This document shows, piece by piece, positions 47,323 to 57,003 of a stretch of 64,000 bases of DNA. The DNA is from Rhododendron vialii (taxonomy: Eukaryota > Streptophyta > Magnoliopsida > Ericales > Ericaceae), in contig NC_080569.1 of NCBI RefSeq assembly GCF_030253575.1, forward strand, positions 28,309,501 through 28,373,500. Reading direction: 5' to 3'. Both the position numbers and the translations under genes were made by a program. The first letter of the stretch is position 1, and every line of letters begins with the position of its first letter. The notes under the pieces were generated by a model, which saw only the letters and a program-made list of their open reading frames with translations, was not told where the DNA came from and did not search any database.

Positions 47323-48593
47323 AAACACAAACAAGTAGACAGCAGAAAGAACAGAGAAAGTAAAAGACAGGTTAGAGTACGTGGCTACGTGCAGAAATTT
47401 GTTGGAGCATTTGCTTAGTTGCACCTTGCCCATTGCAATACGTGTGTAGAGTGTTTGCCGTTGATATCTAGTTTATAGTTGCATCGCAACTCCTCACATG
47501 GTAGCCCATGGCAGGAACAGTTGTACGCCTTTCTGCACAGTACATGCACAGTTTTACAAAAATCAACCCAAACTACTTTCAGTATACACTTAAAAAGTTT
47601 ATGACCTAACATCATATGCATATTTGAAGTACTAATTGAAGCCCCCGCCCTCTCTCTCTAAAATTTCTCTGTTCAAAAGAAAAAGTTTATGACCTGCTTC
47701 TGGGCACAATTACATTCTCTTTCTATCTCCCAAGTGAGACTGATAAGAGCCATAGCCATAGCAAAGAAGTGATGGTATATCCACCTATAATAGCATAAAA
47801 ATGGCGCACTTAAATATCATTGTTGCACATATATCAATCAAAAGGGAGGTCAGATAAGAGAAAAAAAAGAATCCACTGCATTTTCACATTGTCTTGGAAG
47901 TTCTTAGGTGATTAGACGAACAAACAGAATAAGGCCTCTATCAATCAAATAATGCTGCTGCCTGCCGGTGATATTAAGGAGGTTGATGGCCCCTCCCAAA
48001 TCAAAAAAGAAAGCATGGTATATGTTAAATAAAAAATTCGACATACAAAACTTTACTGGAATTAGATTGTATTTGGCACATTTAAGCATCAATCTACTCT
48101 ACGACAATGGAAGAAACGAAATCTAAATCAAAATAGTTGAAGTGATGAAGGATAAGGACAGGCATTTAAACACAAAGTGTAACAAAAATGATGCCAAAAA
48201 TATCCACTTTTACCATGAGCGAATACCACTTCAATTCAGTCTAAGTATATTCTCTCGCAAAGCCAAACCCGTATAGAGAAATAACAACCAGGCCTGAAAA
48301 GGCATGCTTAGAAACAAAACAAAAATATGGTACCAAAATAAACAACAATAAATAAATAAACAAAATTCCCAAATAGTTAATAGGAAAATGTGACAAAAAA
48401 GTTTCATATGGTACTAAATTTTTTAAAATTTTCAGGCACGTTCAAAAGATACACTTTTCAATGGTGCGGAAAATTTCAAAAAATTACCATCGATGATTAG
48501 AAGAAAAACGAAGGCAATTGCAAATATCAATGAAAAGACTGAACCTTACTGCAAAAATTAGACAAAAAAACAAGCAATAGAAAACCATCTTAC

Positions 48594-48727
48594 CCCATTC
48601 TTCACTTCCACCGCATGCTCCTCATCGATATGACAACAGATTCCAACGACATCGTAATCCTCCGCACAGAACGGGAACATGAACTCCAGCCTCGATGACT
48701 CCTCCCCGTCAACCTCATCGCACACAT
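48594..48727 (-). pseudogene. Captured Di19 zinc-finger exon
   Basis: A 134-bp minus-strand exon with acceptor GCGCGCAG and donor GGG|GTAAGA encodes EESSRLEFMFPFCAEDYDVV then GICCHIDEEHAVEVKNG. This matches the first zinc-finger part of plant Di19 (drought-induced 19) proteins, including the splice position after KNG. The usual FPCPFC is FMFPFC here, so the first zinc-binding Cys is lost. No other Di19 exon lies nearby. It is best read as a host exon carried by the Helitron. Confidence 0.75.
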
Positions 48728-48817
48728 CTGCGCGCACGCACACACACACACACCCCTATAATATGAGTATGTTTTTGTTAAAAATCAAACAATCAAAAAA
48801 AAAAACAGTGTAGTGAG

Positions 48818-49446
48818 AGAAACCCATATTAGGGTAGTTTGTGTTCAAGGATGTATAATTCGACCTCATATCAATAAATTGTTGCTTGAGTTTTCATTTT
48901 CATCTCTACATTCTTCTATCAGTGGTATCAGAGCCGTAAAGGCTAACCAAAAACCTAGAACTCCATTTTTTCCAGACGGGGAATAGAAATACTATTACGC
49001 CCAGAAAATTGCACGCAGTATCCCGCAAAATATCCGCGAGCACCTAAACACAAAGATATTGAAATCGTGACAGACATAGGACGACCGACAGCAGCGAGTG
49101 CATCATACATGGCCTTCGCTTTGTGCAAAAATTCTGTGGTGGGCATATCACCTTGTTTGAGACTCTGAAGTTTCATATGAATCTGCAAAATCCACACGTT
49201 GGAGGCGGAACCAAGTGAGGACTCAAGAACAATCCAAATTTCATTGGAAGTGTTGAGCCCAACAAGTGACACAGATTCTTCTGATAATGAGGCAATTAAA
49301 ATACTCATTAGGAGTTGATCTTGGTCAATCCAAGATTTAAAAGCAGGATTTTCGACTTCAAGATTTTCCTGTTTTAGTTTTGCCAGAGGACACGGATTAG
49401 AGCCATCGAGAAAGCCAAGAAGACCTTGACTCCAAAGAAATGGCAT
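48818..49446. mobile_element. Rearranged Copia fragment (LTR end, primer site, gag piece)
   Basis: On the plus strand an LTR-like 3' end is followed by TGGTATCAGAGC (about 48922), the initiator tRNA-Met primer site. Next to it, on the minus strand, an open stretch of about 160 residues matches Copia Gag (NPAFKSWIDQDQLLMSILIA, SLKQGDMPTTEFLHKAKAMY). LTR end and gag are in opposite orientation, so this is a broken, rearranged fossil with no LTR pair. It is internal to the Helitron. Confidence 0.75.
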
Positions 49447-49487
49447 AAGTTGGGTTTTCCAATATTGGACGACAAAATCACAATAAT

Positions 49488-49570
49488 CGATCTACAAATC
49501 TGTTCACACCGTCTACAAAATGTGATCGATCTACGAAACATGATCGATCTACAAATCTATTCACACCATG
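49488..49570 (+). repeat. Short irregular repeat with GATCGATCTAC units
   Basis: Three units of (G)ATCGATCTAC(A/G)AA, two with the tail TCT(G/A)TTCACACC, lie near the 5' end of the Helitron. Confidence 0.6.
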
Positions 49571-49880
49571 TGCGCAAGACAAAAGGAGAAGACAAACTGG
49601 ACAGGGGAAAACGACGTTAACCCTAAAGGGAAAGAATCTAACCTGGTGTGACCACCCTGAACCGCCAACACTACCGGAATAATCGATCGGCTTGCTCCCG
49701 CAGCAAACCCACAAACGTTGTTCTCTCTTGACTGTCCAGAAGCATCTGTTTTGGGCGAGAGGTGAGAGACGCGATAGCTATACAAGCAAATCACGAAGAC
49801 TACGGCGAAGAACCCCCCAATATCGCCTCACCATCCGTCGCCTCGGCTTCTTGTTCTTCCGTTCTTTTGTCGGTGTCCAA

Positions 49881-49882
49881 GA

Positions 49883-49942
<60 letters not shown>
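49881..49942 (+). repeat. CT microsatellite
   Basis: About 30 CT units lie 140 bp inside the Helitron 5' end. Frames across it reading (SL)n or (RE)n are artefacts. Confidence 0.95.
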
Positions 49943-49946
<4 letters not shown>

Positions 49947-50452
49947 CAGACGAAGGAAAGGACGACACTACCCTCGAGGACAAAACCAGTGGCTCCCCAA
50001 TCAAGGGGCACAATTGGGAAAATTGGACAAATTGTGGCAAGCGTTCCAATTGCTTCTACTCCCTTAGTTTTAAACCTTTAGAAAAAGCAAGTACCAATGT
50101 AAGGAGGGAAAAAAGATCAAGCCAACAAGTACAACAATCAGGAAGAAAAAGGACAGATATTAACAATAGAGACCTACAAATACAAGCATTTGTGAAAGCG
50201 TCAAGCATATAAAAATAAAAGAACAAGACACGATCCAGAACAAATTCAATTTTTATATAAATAGGAAAGTACCACTTCTATAACCAAAAATAGGTTCCCA
50301 TCCAGAAATTTACAGAAACGAGTAACCAAAATTGACTGTCATTTTGCAGGATAGAGCACACAAAAATTATCTACAGAAAAATGTCTCCAATTTGTGAGGT
50401 GACCGATGCGGTTTAGTAAATTCTTGCTACTTTTACTCCATGCTGAAGCCTA

Positions 50453-52048
50453 TCACATACTCCCAGAATTAAATACATACAAATCCAGTAAGGTATTGTA
50501 ATGCCCCTTCTCTATTTCCTCCTCGTGCACCTGATGAAGGAGAAGGGTCTCAATAATTAAGTCTTCCCAATCAACATAAACCTTCATTCTCCTTCTTCGC
50601 TTCTTTCCAACATTCACGCCGTCTGATATGCAAAGGTTACCATTGTCACCTGAATCACCATTTTGCGGGCCCATAATCTTATTAATACGTAGCTTAGCAG
50701 CCTTTATCTTCTCTCTCCTCCTCTGATATGCCAAGCATCCAGCAACAAAAGATGGTGGCATTGCAACTAATCCCACGTCTTTTTCCAGTATTTTCCTGAG
50801 CAAAAGCTTTCTGCTCAGTTCTGACTTTCCTTTCCACCACTCCCTACAATCTAAAAGATCGAACCCTCTCCCTTTTTTCCTTCTATTTTTACATCCACAC
50901 TCTTCAAGATAATCGGTATTAGAAATTTCATTTGAATATTCTGAATACATCATTGACAAGCACTCATGTGATATCTTGAGCGTCTCCAAATCGTCTCTAG
51001 TCCCTCTCAGGGAAGAACGCTTATCTTGCACCTTGAAATATTGAGAATCGTTTTCCACCCCATGATTATGAAGCCCATATTCTGCTTCTTCGCTCAAACA
51101 GCTTCCAACCAAATCATCCATATCAAACCCAACATGATCTACAACCTTCCTCTTCTTGCCATGCTTAGACATTGACTTCAATTCCATGTATTCCAACACA
51201 AACAGTGCATTCTTAACAATGTTCTTAACTGTAATATCTTTTCCCCAAGGCAATACTTGTGCAACCTTCACCAGATTCTCTAAAAGCTCCTTATACCGCA
51301 GCTTGCACGTAACAACCGCCACATGTAACTCCATCGCCACATCCTCAATCCGAACATCGACTGCATTCAACTGAGCAACGAAAACCAACACAGCCACGAC
51401 CACCGGAAGCGGTCTCCGCCCCGTGGTCAAGTACCACTTCACCATACACTGGACCAAGAAAATCCCCTGCTTCAACATCCTCCCAACCTTATCCACATTA
51501 TCCAACGAAACAAAACAAGTCCGGACTGCCCGTTGAAATGAATCCACGATGTCAAACTCCGGCAACTTCAACCGCATAAACTGAACAACCCGACTAACCA
51601 TCCGACCCAGCTCGTGAACATCGCAACCTACCTTATCCCCGACCTCCACCAGGGCCAACGACTTGTTATCTCTTCTCATCACAACGTACGCGCACGCGCC
51701 TATGAGAACCGGAAACCAATCCCCCTGCCCGTACTCCCCCTCGGTAACAGTCTCTACCATAACCCTGACCTCGTCTTTCTTCGAGGGCGAAAAGTCGAAT
51801 AACGAGGTGATGCGTTCGATGTTTTGTTTGGCGTAATATATTTTGGTCTCTTTGTAGTTAAAGGTGCTGCCAGAGCCGGCGGTGCCGGTGTGGACAAAGG
51901 TGCCAGTGGGGCCACTGATCCCGCCCAAGCTGTGCTGGAAGTTGTCAAAGTCCTGGACGGCGCCGCACGAGGCACAGAAGGAGTTGCCATCGTTGTCGTC
52001 GGCGAGAGATCTCATGCCGCAGCTCGTACAGGGGCGAGAACTCGCCAT
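50453..52048 (-). CDS. PTF2: Plant-specific TFIIB-related protein PTF2, left-arm copy
   Basis: This is a 531-residue single-exon frame. An N-terminal zinc ribbon (C7-x2-C10...C25-x2-C28) is followed by SLGGISGPTGTFVHTGTAGS and two cyclin-like TFIIB repeats (about 60-160 and 165-270, with GQGDWFPVLIGACAYVVMRR and FLVQCMVKWYLTTGRRPLPV). Then comes a charged tail with nuclear-type basic runs. This is the layout of Arabidopsis PTF2 (MEE65), a general-transcription-factor relative needed for pollen and early embryo development. The start is the ATG before ASSRPC; the upstream in-frame GTG is not a plausible start. It is about 96% identical in protein to the right-arm copy with no frame lesion, and divergently oriented to it. 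Confidence 0.85.
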   Translation of the reverse strand: MASSRPCTSCGMRSLADDNDGNSFCASCGAVQDFDNFQHSLGGISGPTGTFVHTGTAGSGSTFNYKETKIYYAKQNIERITSLFDFSPSKKDEVRVMVETVTEGEYGQGDWFPVLIGACAYVVMRRDNKSLALVEVGDKVGCDVHELGRMVSRVVQFMRLKLPEFDIVDSFQRAVRTCFVSLDNVDKVGRMLKQGIFLVQCMVKWYLTTGRRPLPVVVAVLVFVAQLNAVDVRIEDVAMELHVAVVTCKLRYKELLENLVKVAQVLPWGKDITVKNIVKNALFVLEYMELKSMSKHGKKRKVVDHVGFDMDDLVGSCLSEEAEYGLHNHGVENDSQYFKVQDKRSSLRGTRDDLETLKISHECLSMMYSEYSNEISNTDYLEECGCKNRRKKGRGFDLLDCREWWKGKSELSRKLLLRKILEKDVGLVAMPPSFVAGCLAYQRRREKIKAAKLRINKIMGPQNGDSGDNGNLCISDGVNVGKKRRRRMKVYVDWEDLIIETLLLHQVHEEEIEKGHYNTLLDLYVFNSGSM

Positions 52049-52138
52049 GTCCACGCCCTAAAGCTGATGTGTTTGGTTGGTTTGTTTACAGAGAAACTAC
52101 TAGTATTAGGTCACAGGAAAAAGCTATGGTATAAGTGG

Positions 52139-52170
52139 GTGGGGTGGGGTGGGGTGGGTGGGGGGGGAGG
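52139..52170 (+). promoter_or_regulatory. G-quadruplex-type tract upstream of left PTF2
   Basis: GGGGTGGGGTGGGGTGGG continuing into more G lies 90-120 bp before the PTF2 start codon. The right arm has a shorter G/C tract at the same place (about 57722-57738). It meets the usual four-run quadruplex pattern. An effect on transcription is inference. Confidence 0.55.
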
Positions 52171-52589
52171 GAAGGGAAGAGGAAAGGAGAGTACCTATGT
52201 ATCAGCGTATATACGCAGACGTAATACGCAGGTACTCTTTGGACTTTAATGCATCCAGATTTGGGGAGAGAGAGAGAGAGAGATCACATGGTCGTCCTAG
52301 GGTTTTGTTCACGCTCGAGCACGTCTATGAGAATCTACAGGTTTTTTTCAAATTGGCAGACGGAATCCATCGATGATCGAACGATCTCCAGAAGCGGGCT
52401 GGAATTTGTGAAGGCCAGGTGTCCCTGCAGTGAGGTGTCTTCGCTGCAAATTGCAGCCCAAAATAGCAACACCGTTTGGGGCCAACCGGATCCAGATCCA
52501 CTACGAGTATTTCTCTGTGAATCGTGTGAGGCTTTTGATATGGGGCTGCCACCACATAAATGAGGAGATCCAAGGGTGGATAACAGTCC

Positions 52590-52631
52590 TTTCTTATTGT
52601 CCCTTGCCGCGTTTCCGGCCAATTCCAGCAC
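52590..52631 (-). pseudogene. Histone H2A exon fragment
   Basis: A minus-strand acceptor TTTTAACAG is followed by VLELAGNAARDNKK, a stretch essentially identical to canonical plant H2A at a known intron position. After NKK the sequence leaves H2A completely. The first exon (the AGLQFPVGRI part) is not found upstream on the minus strand. The piece sits just outside the inner border of the left duplication arm, so the gene may have been cut by the rearrangement. Confidence 0.7.
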
Positions 52632-52634
52632 CTG

Positions 52635-53490
52635 TTAAAACAAACATCAGTTAGGCCACCTTCTATTTATACAGGTAAGCCAAATGTGTCTTCAATTTAA
52701 GGCTTCCAACGTCTCTAAGAAGATGCACCCTAAATAGTATATAAACATGTCTCCAAAAGGAAAATACAATTCTAATAACTAACATGAAAACATACAGTGA
52801 ACTGGAAGTATGGACAAATAACAAGTGTAGTTTGTTTCTGTAATCATTCTTTTATGTGGATGTGCGCCTGTAATCGTTCTTCTGGCTTCACCAGCAATAT
52901 TAGTCAAAATGCACTCTGAATGGAATTTGTCTAATGCAACATGAAAGGCCAACTTTAATGTCATAGGGGCCTGTTCGATCGGATTAAGCATGGGGCAGGA
53001 CTACAAGCCACTGCATTTCTGACGTCTGAATGCAACAACTGGTGGAGGAATCACATAACTGTTTTGCAACCAGTCCCGCAAATATGAAGAAAACAACACC
53101 TTGGGAATGAAGTATTGCCAATCCACTCACTATTAGTCCAGTGAGACACATATCTCCTCATTATATGACTCCAAGCAATTCAACCTGGCCTACAAGTCCT
53201 ATGAATTTTAACTTTCACGACTGACATTGAAAATTACACAATCTACACAAAAATGGAATCTTGCAAAACTCTAACAGATTAAGCTTTTGGTTTCACATAT
53301 TTACCATATAGTTAACAGATTCACGCAAAAACTGAACATATCAAAAATCTTATGTTTCAATTCCAAGCAGAAACGAAATAAGGAAAAGCAAAGGAACTAA
53401 AACCCTAACTTTCAATTGAAATCAGGCTCGACCTGGGCACAATCCCGGGAAACCATTATAGAAATCAACAAACAAAAAATAACAGAGAAA
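52635..53490. other. No gene recognised
   Basis: AT-rich sequence upstream of the H2A fragment. It could be its former intron, but no exon is visible. Confidence 0.4.
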
Positions 53491-53519
53491 GATGAACAAA
53501 GCAACGAACAGAGAGAGAG

Positions 53520-53715
53520 ACCTTGGCTGTGCGTGGTCGCGTCGGAAGTCGCGAAGGCGAAAATCGCCACTGGTGGTGGTGGCGTTCGGTGGAGGGAAGG
53601 TGGCCGGTGGTGGTGGTGTTCGCCGGTGGCGGACGTGGTGGTGGGGTTGGTCTGGTCGTCGGCGTCCTCCTCCCTCTCGCGCGCGCTCTCTCTCTCTCTC
53701 TCTCTCTCTCTGCAG
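53520..53715 (-). other. GC-rich, GA-rich block resembling a gene 5' end
   Basis: It contains repeated GGTGGTGGT-type triplets and a CT run ending in CTGCAG. On the minus strand CACAGCCAAG|GTCTCTC looks like a splice donor after a short leader, as in many plant 5' UTRs. It may be the old first exon of the H2A gene or an unrelated promoter. No protein is recognised; the competing frames are low complexity. Confidence 0.3.
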
Positions 53716-53839
53716 ATGAACGAGTCTTTTGATTTTAGGTTTTTTTTTTTGTTAACTTACCTAGGCTCAGTCCACGTCACCTATCATGGGTTGGGGCATG
53801 GTTTCGTTTCCTGAGCTGCACGCTTATTGAACCGTCCAA

Positions 53840-54025
53840 ACACACAAAAAATGGAGTATTTTGATCGGCCACTTACATACGTTGGATGCCATTGATTTTC
53901 GCGATAGCCCACTCGATTTTTTTTTTTTAGAATTTTTGGACGGTTTGGATCATCCATCCGGTGGCCGAAGTGGGCCCGGCTGGCCGTCGAAAATTTAGTC
54001 AGGATTTTCCCGTCGGAAACTGTAG
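53840..54025. repeat. Foldback family G, decayed copy
   Basis: It shares GGATGCCATTGATTTTCGCG, the T run with AGAATTTTTGGACGG, and CCGGTGGCCG with 18161-18382. The arms are diverged and pair poorly. Confidence 0.65.
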
Positions 54026-54069
54026 CACCACTGTATTGAAACGCCAATAACGTCGAAACAAAATGGGAT

Positions 54070-54470
54070 TTTTTTTTATATCCCTTCGATTTTGACCAAA
54101 AATTTATTTTGATCCTACACCTTTTAATTCAGCATAAAAATACTTCAACTTTTCAATTTTTTTCAATGTCATCCTTTAAAAGAAATCCGTTTTCTTTGAG
54201 TCCTGCGTTAGGCCGTCTTCTGCCACCGGACGGCTGATCCGAGCCGTCCAAAAATTCTATAAAAAAAAATGAGGGGGCCATTGCGAAAATCAACGGCATC
54301 TGATATGTGTAGGGTGCTTGATCCAAATACCCTATTTTTTGTGTATATATGTATATATCCCTAAAGGATGACATAGAAAAAAATTGAAAAGTCGAAGTAT
54401 TTTTATGCCAAAATTGAAAGGTAAAGGACCAATATGACTTTTCGATCAAAGTCGAAGGGATATAAAAGAA
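54070..54470. mobile_element. Composite foldback with a family G core
   Basis: Outer arms 54077-54176 and 54360-54464 pair over about 100 bp (ATATCCCTTCGATTTTGACC at the left, its complement at the right). The interior (about 54180-54345) is an inverted half copy of family G, with GCCACCGGACGGCTGATCCG. The result is one hairpin element wrapped around a piece of another. Confidence 0.75.
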
Positions 54471-54771
54471 ATATTCTCAAACAAAATGGATATGAAGTTT
54501 GGTATTGCAAAAAATCAGCTCAATTGGGTAATCATAAGTCATTGATTCAAACTTTCAATTTTTTATTCAAAATTTAGGATCCTGAATATTGAATGATATT
54601 TAAAGAAACTTTAGAAAATTGTGCGTAGGAGCGATATGCCGATATCCCATTTATCTGAACCACACGCATAGTAGCGCTTGTTGAGAATAGCATTTATTAA
54701 AAAAGTTATATCGATCGGATATTGATAGGAATCAAACCGGAAAGATTATCTCAAAATGATGAACTGTTTAT

Positions 54772-54961
54772 GATAGAATTGGATTGCTAATACCCAACCC
54801 CCTTGTGATGGGTACTCCGGTGAATTTGTGGGATTCGCAATCCCGTGCTATTAGCAATCCTTCCAATTTACGTCAACACCAAACAAGATTTTTAGATGCC
54901 TGTATAGGATTCATAATCTTATACTAGGTACGCTCAAAACCTATTATCAAACAAGGTCTAA
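54772..54961. repeat. Dispersed repeat R3, copy 2
   Basis: It matches 21437-21725 without the LINE insertion, so it is the empty-site reference for that insertion. Confidence 0.7.
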
Positions 54962-55545
54962 GAGCATCCACGGTGATTTTGTCAAAATCAAAAGGTTGTT
55001 AAGGTTAACAACATTTGCTTAAAAAATACTAGCTCACATTGGAATAACCAAACTTAGCAACCTCTTAGCAACTTATCAAATTTTGGTCATTAGATAATCA
55101 AAACTAGCAACATTTTGCCAATAACCACATTTCCTCAATCAAGTACATCATCATTTCACAAAAAAATTATCTCTTTTCCATTTTCAACATATAGTGTTTC
55201 TAAGAAAAATACTTATAAAAATAATTTTTATTTTTTTGCAAAAACTATTTTTTATTAAAACTTTTTGTTTCAAAAACTGTTCTTTTTATTAATAAAAAAC
55301 TTTTTTTTCAATAACTATTTTCAAAAAAGGTTTTTTTTTTTAAAAATCAAAGTTCCCAAAAAACAGTTTATTATCATAAAAACTATTTTTAAAAATTCGC
55401 TTTCTATGTCACATTTTTTAGATTTTTATAAGTTGAAAATGATTTGTAAGTTTTGGCTATCCATTGAAGGGATTGCCACATCGCCTTTTGGTTATCTATT
55501 TAAGGGGTTACTAAGGTTAACAACATAGAGGTCCACAATGATACA
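54962..55545. mobile_element. Harbinger-like MITE, copy 3
   Basis: GAGCATCCACGGTG follows TAA. The body has ACAACATTTG, CTTAGCAACCTCTTAGCAAC and, near the end, TTTTGGTTATCTATTTA like the other copies. The right terminus is diverged and its border is approximate. Confidence 0.6.
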
Positions 55546-55605
55546 CTCAAAATTGAATAACCAAAATTTGCCCCAATATTTTACCACCCAAAAATTCTAA
55601 GAGTA

Positions 55606-55957
55606 GTGACGATTTGCAGAGAATCACGCAGAGAAAAACGCGTTTGGTCTCATTTCGGGTCTCCAAAAAATCTAGAAAAATATCCATAAATTTTTAAACA
55701 TTATTTTATGGGGCCCTGTAAAAAATCAACTCCAGCGGATATCGATAAGTATTACTTTTGGATTCGTAGGGGCGAACTGAGCAATTTCGCCCCTACGAAT
55801 CCAAAAGTAATACTTACTGATATCCGTTAGACTTGATTTTTTACAGGGCCCCATAAAATAATATTCAAAAATTTATGAATATTTTTTTAGATTTTTTCGA
55901 GACCTGAAATGGGACCAAAAGCTTTTGTCTCTGCGTGGTTCTCTGTAAATTGTCCAT
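55606..55957. mobile_element. Foldback family F, full copy 1
   Basis: This is a near-perfect palindrome of about 350 bp. The arms run from ATTTGCAGAGAATCACGCAG inward through CCATAAATTTTT, ATGGGGCCCTGTAAAAAATC and TTGGATTCGTAGGGGCGAA to a short loop at about 55777. There is no coding. Confidence 0.85.
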
Positions 55958-56007
55958 GCGGATAGCAGGACTGTTTACCACCTTATTCTCACACCAAAAA
56001 AACTATG

Positions 56008-56378
56008 AGCAGAGACAATTCGCAGAGAACCACACAGAGACAAACGCGTTTGGCCCTATTTCGGGTCCCAAAAAAATCTAGAAAAATATCCATAAATTTT
56101 TGAATATTATTTTATGGGACCCTGTAAAAAACCAGCTCCAGTGGATATCGGTAAATATTACTTTTTGATTCGTACGGGCGAACTGAGCAGTTTCGCCCCT
56201 ACGAATCAAAAAATAATACTTACCGATATCCACTGGAGCTGATTTTTTACAAGGCCCCATAAAATAATATTCAAAAATTTATGAATATTTTTCTAAATTT
56301 TTTTGGGACCCGAAATGAGACCAAACGCGTTTGTCTCTGCGTGGTTTTCTGCGATTTGTCTCTGCTGTTAGCAGAGCT
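56008..56378. mobile_element. Foldback family F, full copy 2
   Basis: This is a second palindrome of the same family about 50 bp after copy 1. The ends are GCAGAGACAATTCGCAGAG and the complementary CTGCGATTTGTCTCTGC. The two elements side by side make about 770 bp of hairpin-forming DNA. Confidence 0.85.
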
Positions 56379-56384
56379 CGTCAA

Positions 56385-57000
56385 CTAAATAGTTCAAAAC
56401 AAGCGTCCGATCCGTGATATGCACGGGTCATTGCATGACTGAGATTTTATAGTCCTAGATTCCCACAAACTCTCCATGATCAGCGCAACAAAATCTGTTT
56501 GTCATTTATTTGAATTTAATTCTCATTGCATGAGTGGTTCTATGCAAGAGTAATTATTCAGCTTTGCCAGAGTACTATGTGGCGTCACTTACGTGTTACT
56601 TCTAACTATTTACACAATGACAAATTATTCAATAGAAACATATGATTCAATTTTGTTGGGTGATTGAAAGACAAAGAATGACTCATTGTGTAATGGCCGC
56701 GTTATCTTATTTGCCAAGTATACCACATGGCAATATCACGTACTACTCCGGAGACTACCTAATAATTGGTCTTTAAGCAACAGTGGAGCCAAAAAATCTA
56801 CTTTTTTTTTTTTTGACAAAAGTCATGAGAAGTTGTATTGATGGAAGCCTAACGACACTTACAATACCGAATTCATTATAAATATTTTGGATAAAGCCAA
56901 ACTAATCTTCTAACTCAAGATGAGAAAAGTATACGGCAGTTCATGTCTTTCACTCCAACCCAAGCATCGCCTGATGCACATTCTGCTGAAATTAAGACCA
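56385..57000 (-). mobile_element. Helitron-like unit, copy C
   Basis: On the minus strand this matches 10214-10770: from TTAATTTCAGCAGAATGTGC through GGAGTGAAAGACATGAA to the hairpin region ACCCGTGCATATCACGG at its 3' end (about 56420). The terminus after the hairpin is altered relative to copy A. Confidence 0.65.
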
Positions 57001-57003
57001 AAT

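Larger units (their letters stand above)
42188..50082 (-). mobile_element. 7.9-kb Helitron carrying an RPA-like gene and captured fragments
   Basis: The minus strand starts TCTAAAGG (5' end at 50082) and ends CTAACTAG (3' end at 42188), with a perfect hairpin CTCGTGCTAGCACGAG seven bases before the final CTAG, and T follows. The right arm of the inverted duplication holds the unoccupied site (about 59783-59795). Deleting exactly this interval restores that sequence with no target duplication, the Helitron signature. The 5' flanking base is T rather than the usual A. Contents on the minus strand are a Copia remnant, a Di19 exon and an eight-exon RPA70-like gene near the 3' end. No Rep/helicase coding was found, so it is probably moved in trans. 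Confidence 0.88.
37045..52440 (-). repeat. Left arm of a large inverted segmental duplication
   Basis: This arm is the reverse complement of 57450-64000. Matching anchors in order are the PTF2 gene, its 3' flank, the C2-GRAM pseudogene, and intron blocks such as the one holding TACGTACGAGTATGGGTGTG at about 39430 (right arm 62395). The window end (64000) pairs with about 37045, so the right arm continues outside. Removing the Helitron (7895 bp) and the 1227-bp element leaves about 6.3 kb, against about 6.1 kb in the right arm after removing its own 434-bp insert. Confidence 0.92.

Noticed and set aside
49692-50081. Open frames with (SL)n or (RE)n runs, also at 53416-53814
   Set aside because: They are translations of CT/GA microsatellites.
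42188-50082. Helitron as autonomous element
   Set aside because: No Rep motifs or Pif1-type helicase are recognisable in any frame across the 7.9 kb.
50453-52054. PTF2 start two codons upstream (and 57821 in the right arm)
   Set aside because: The upstream codons are GTG and TTG; the ATG before ASSRPC is in the same frame and is shared by both arms.
52143-52376. Short plus-strand frames upstream of left PTF2
   Set aside because: They are not kept in the right arm and run through simple repeats in the promoter.
55265-55528. Frame rich in Phe and Lys
   Set aside because: Poly-A/T tract within a MITE; no protein features.
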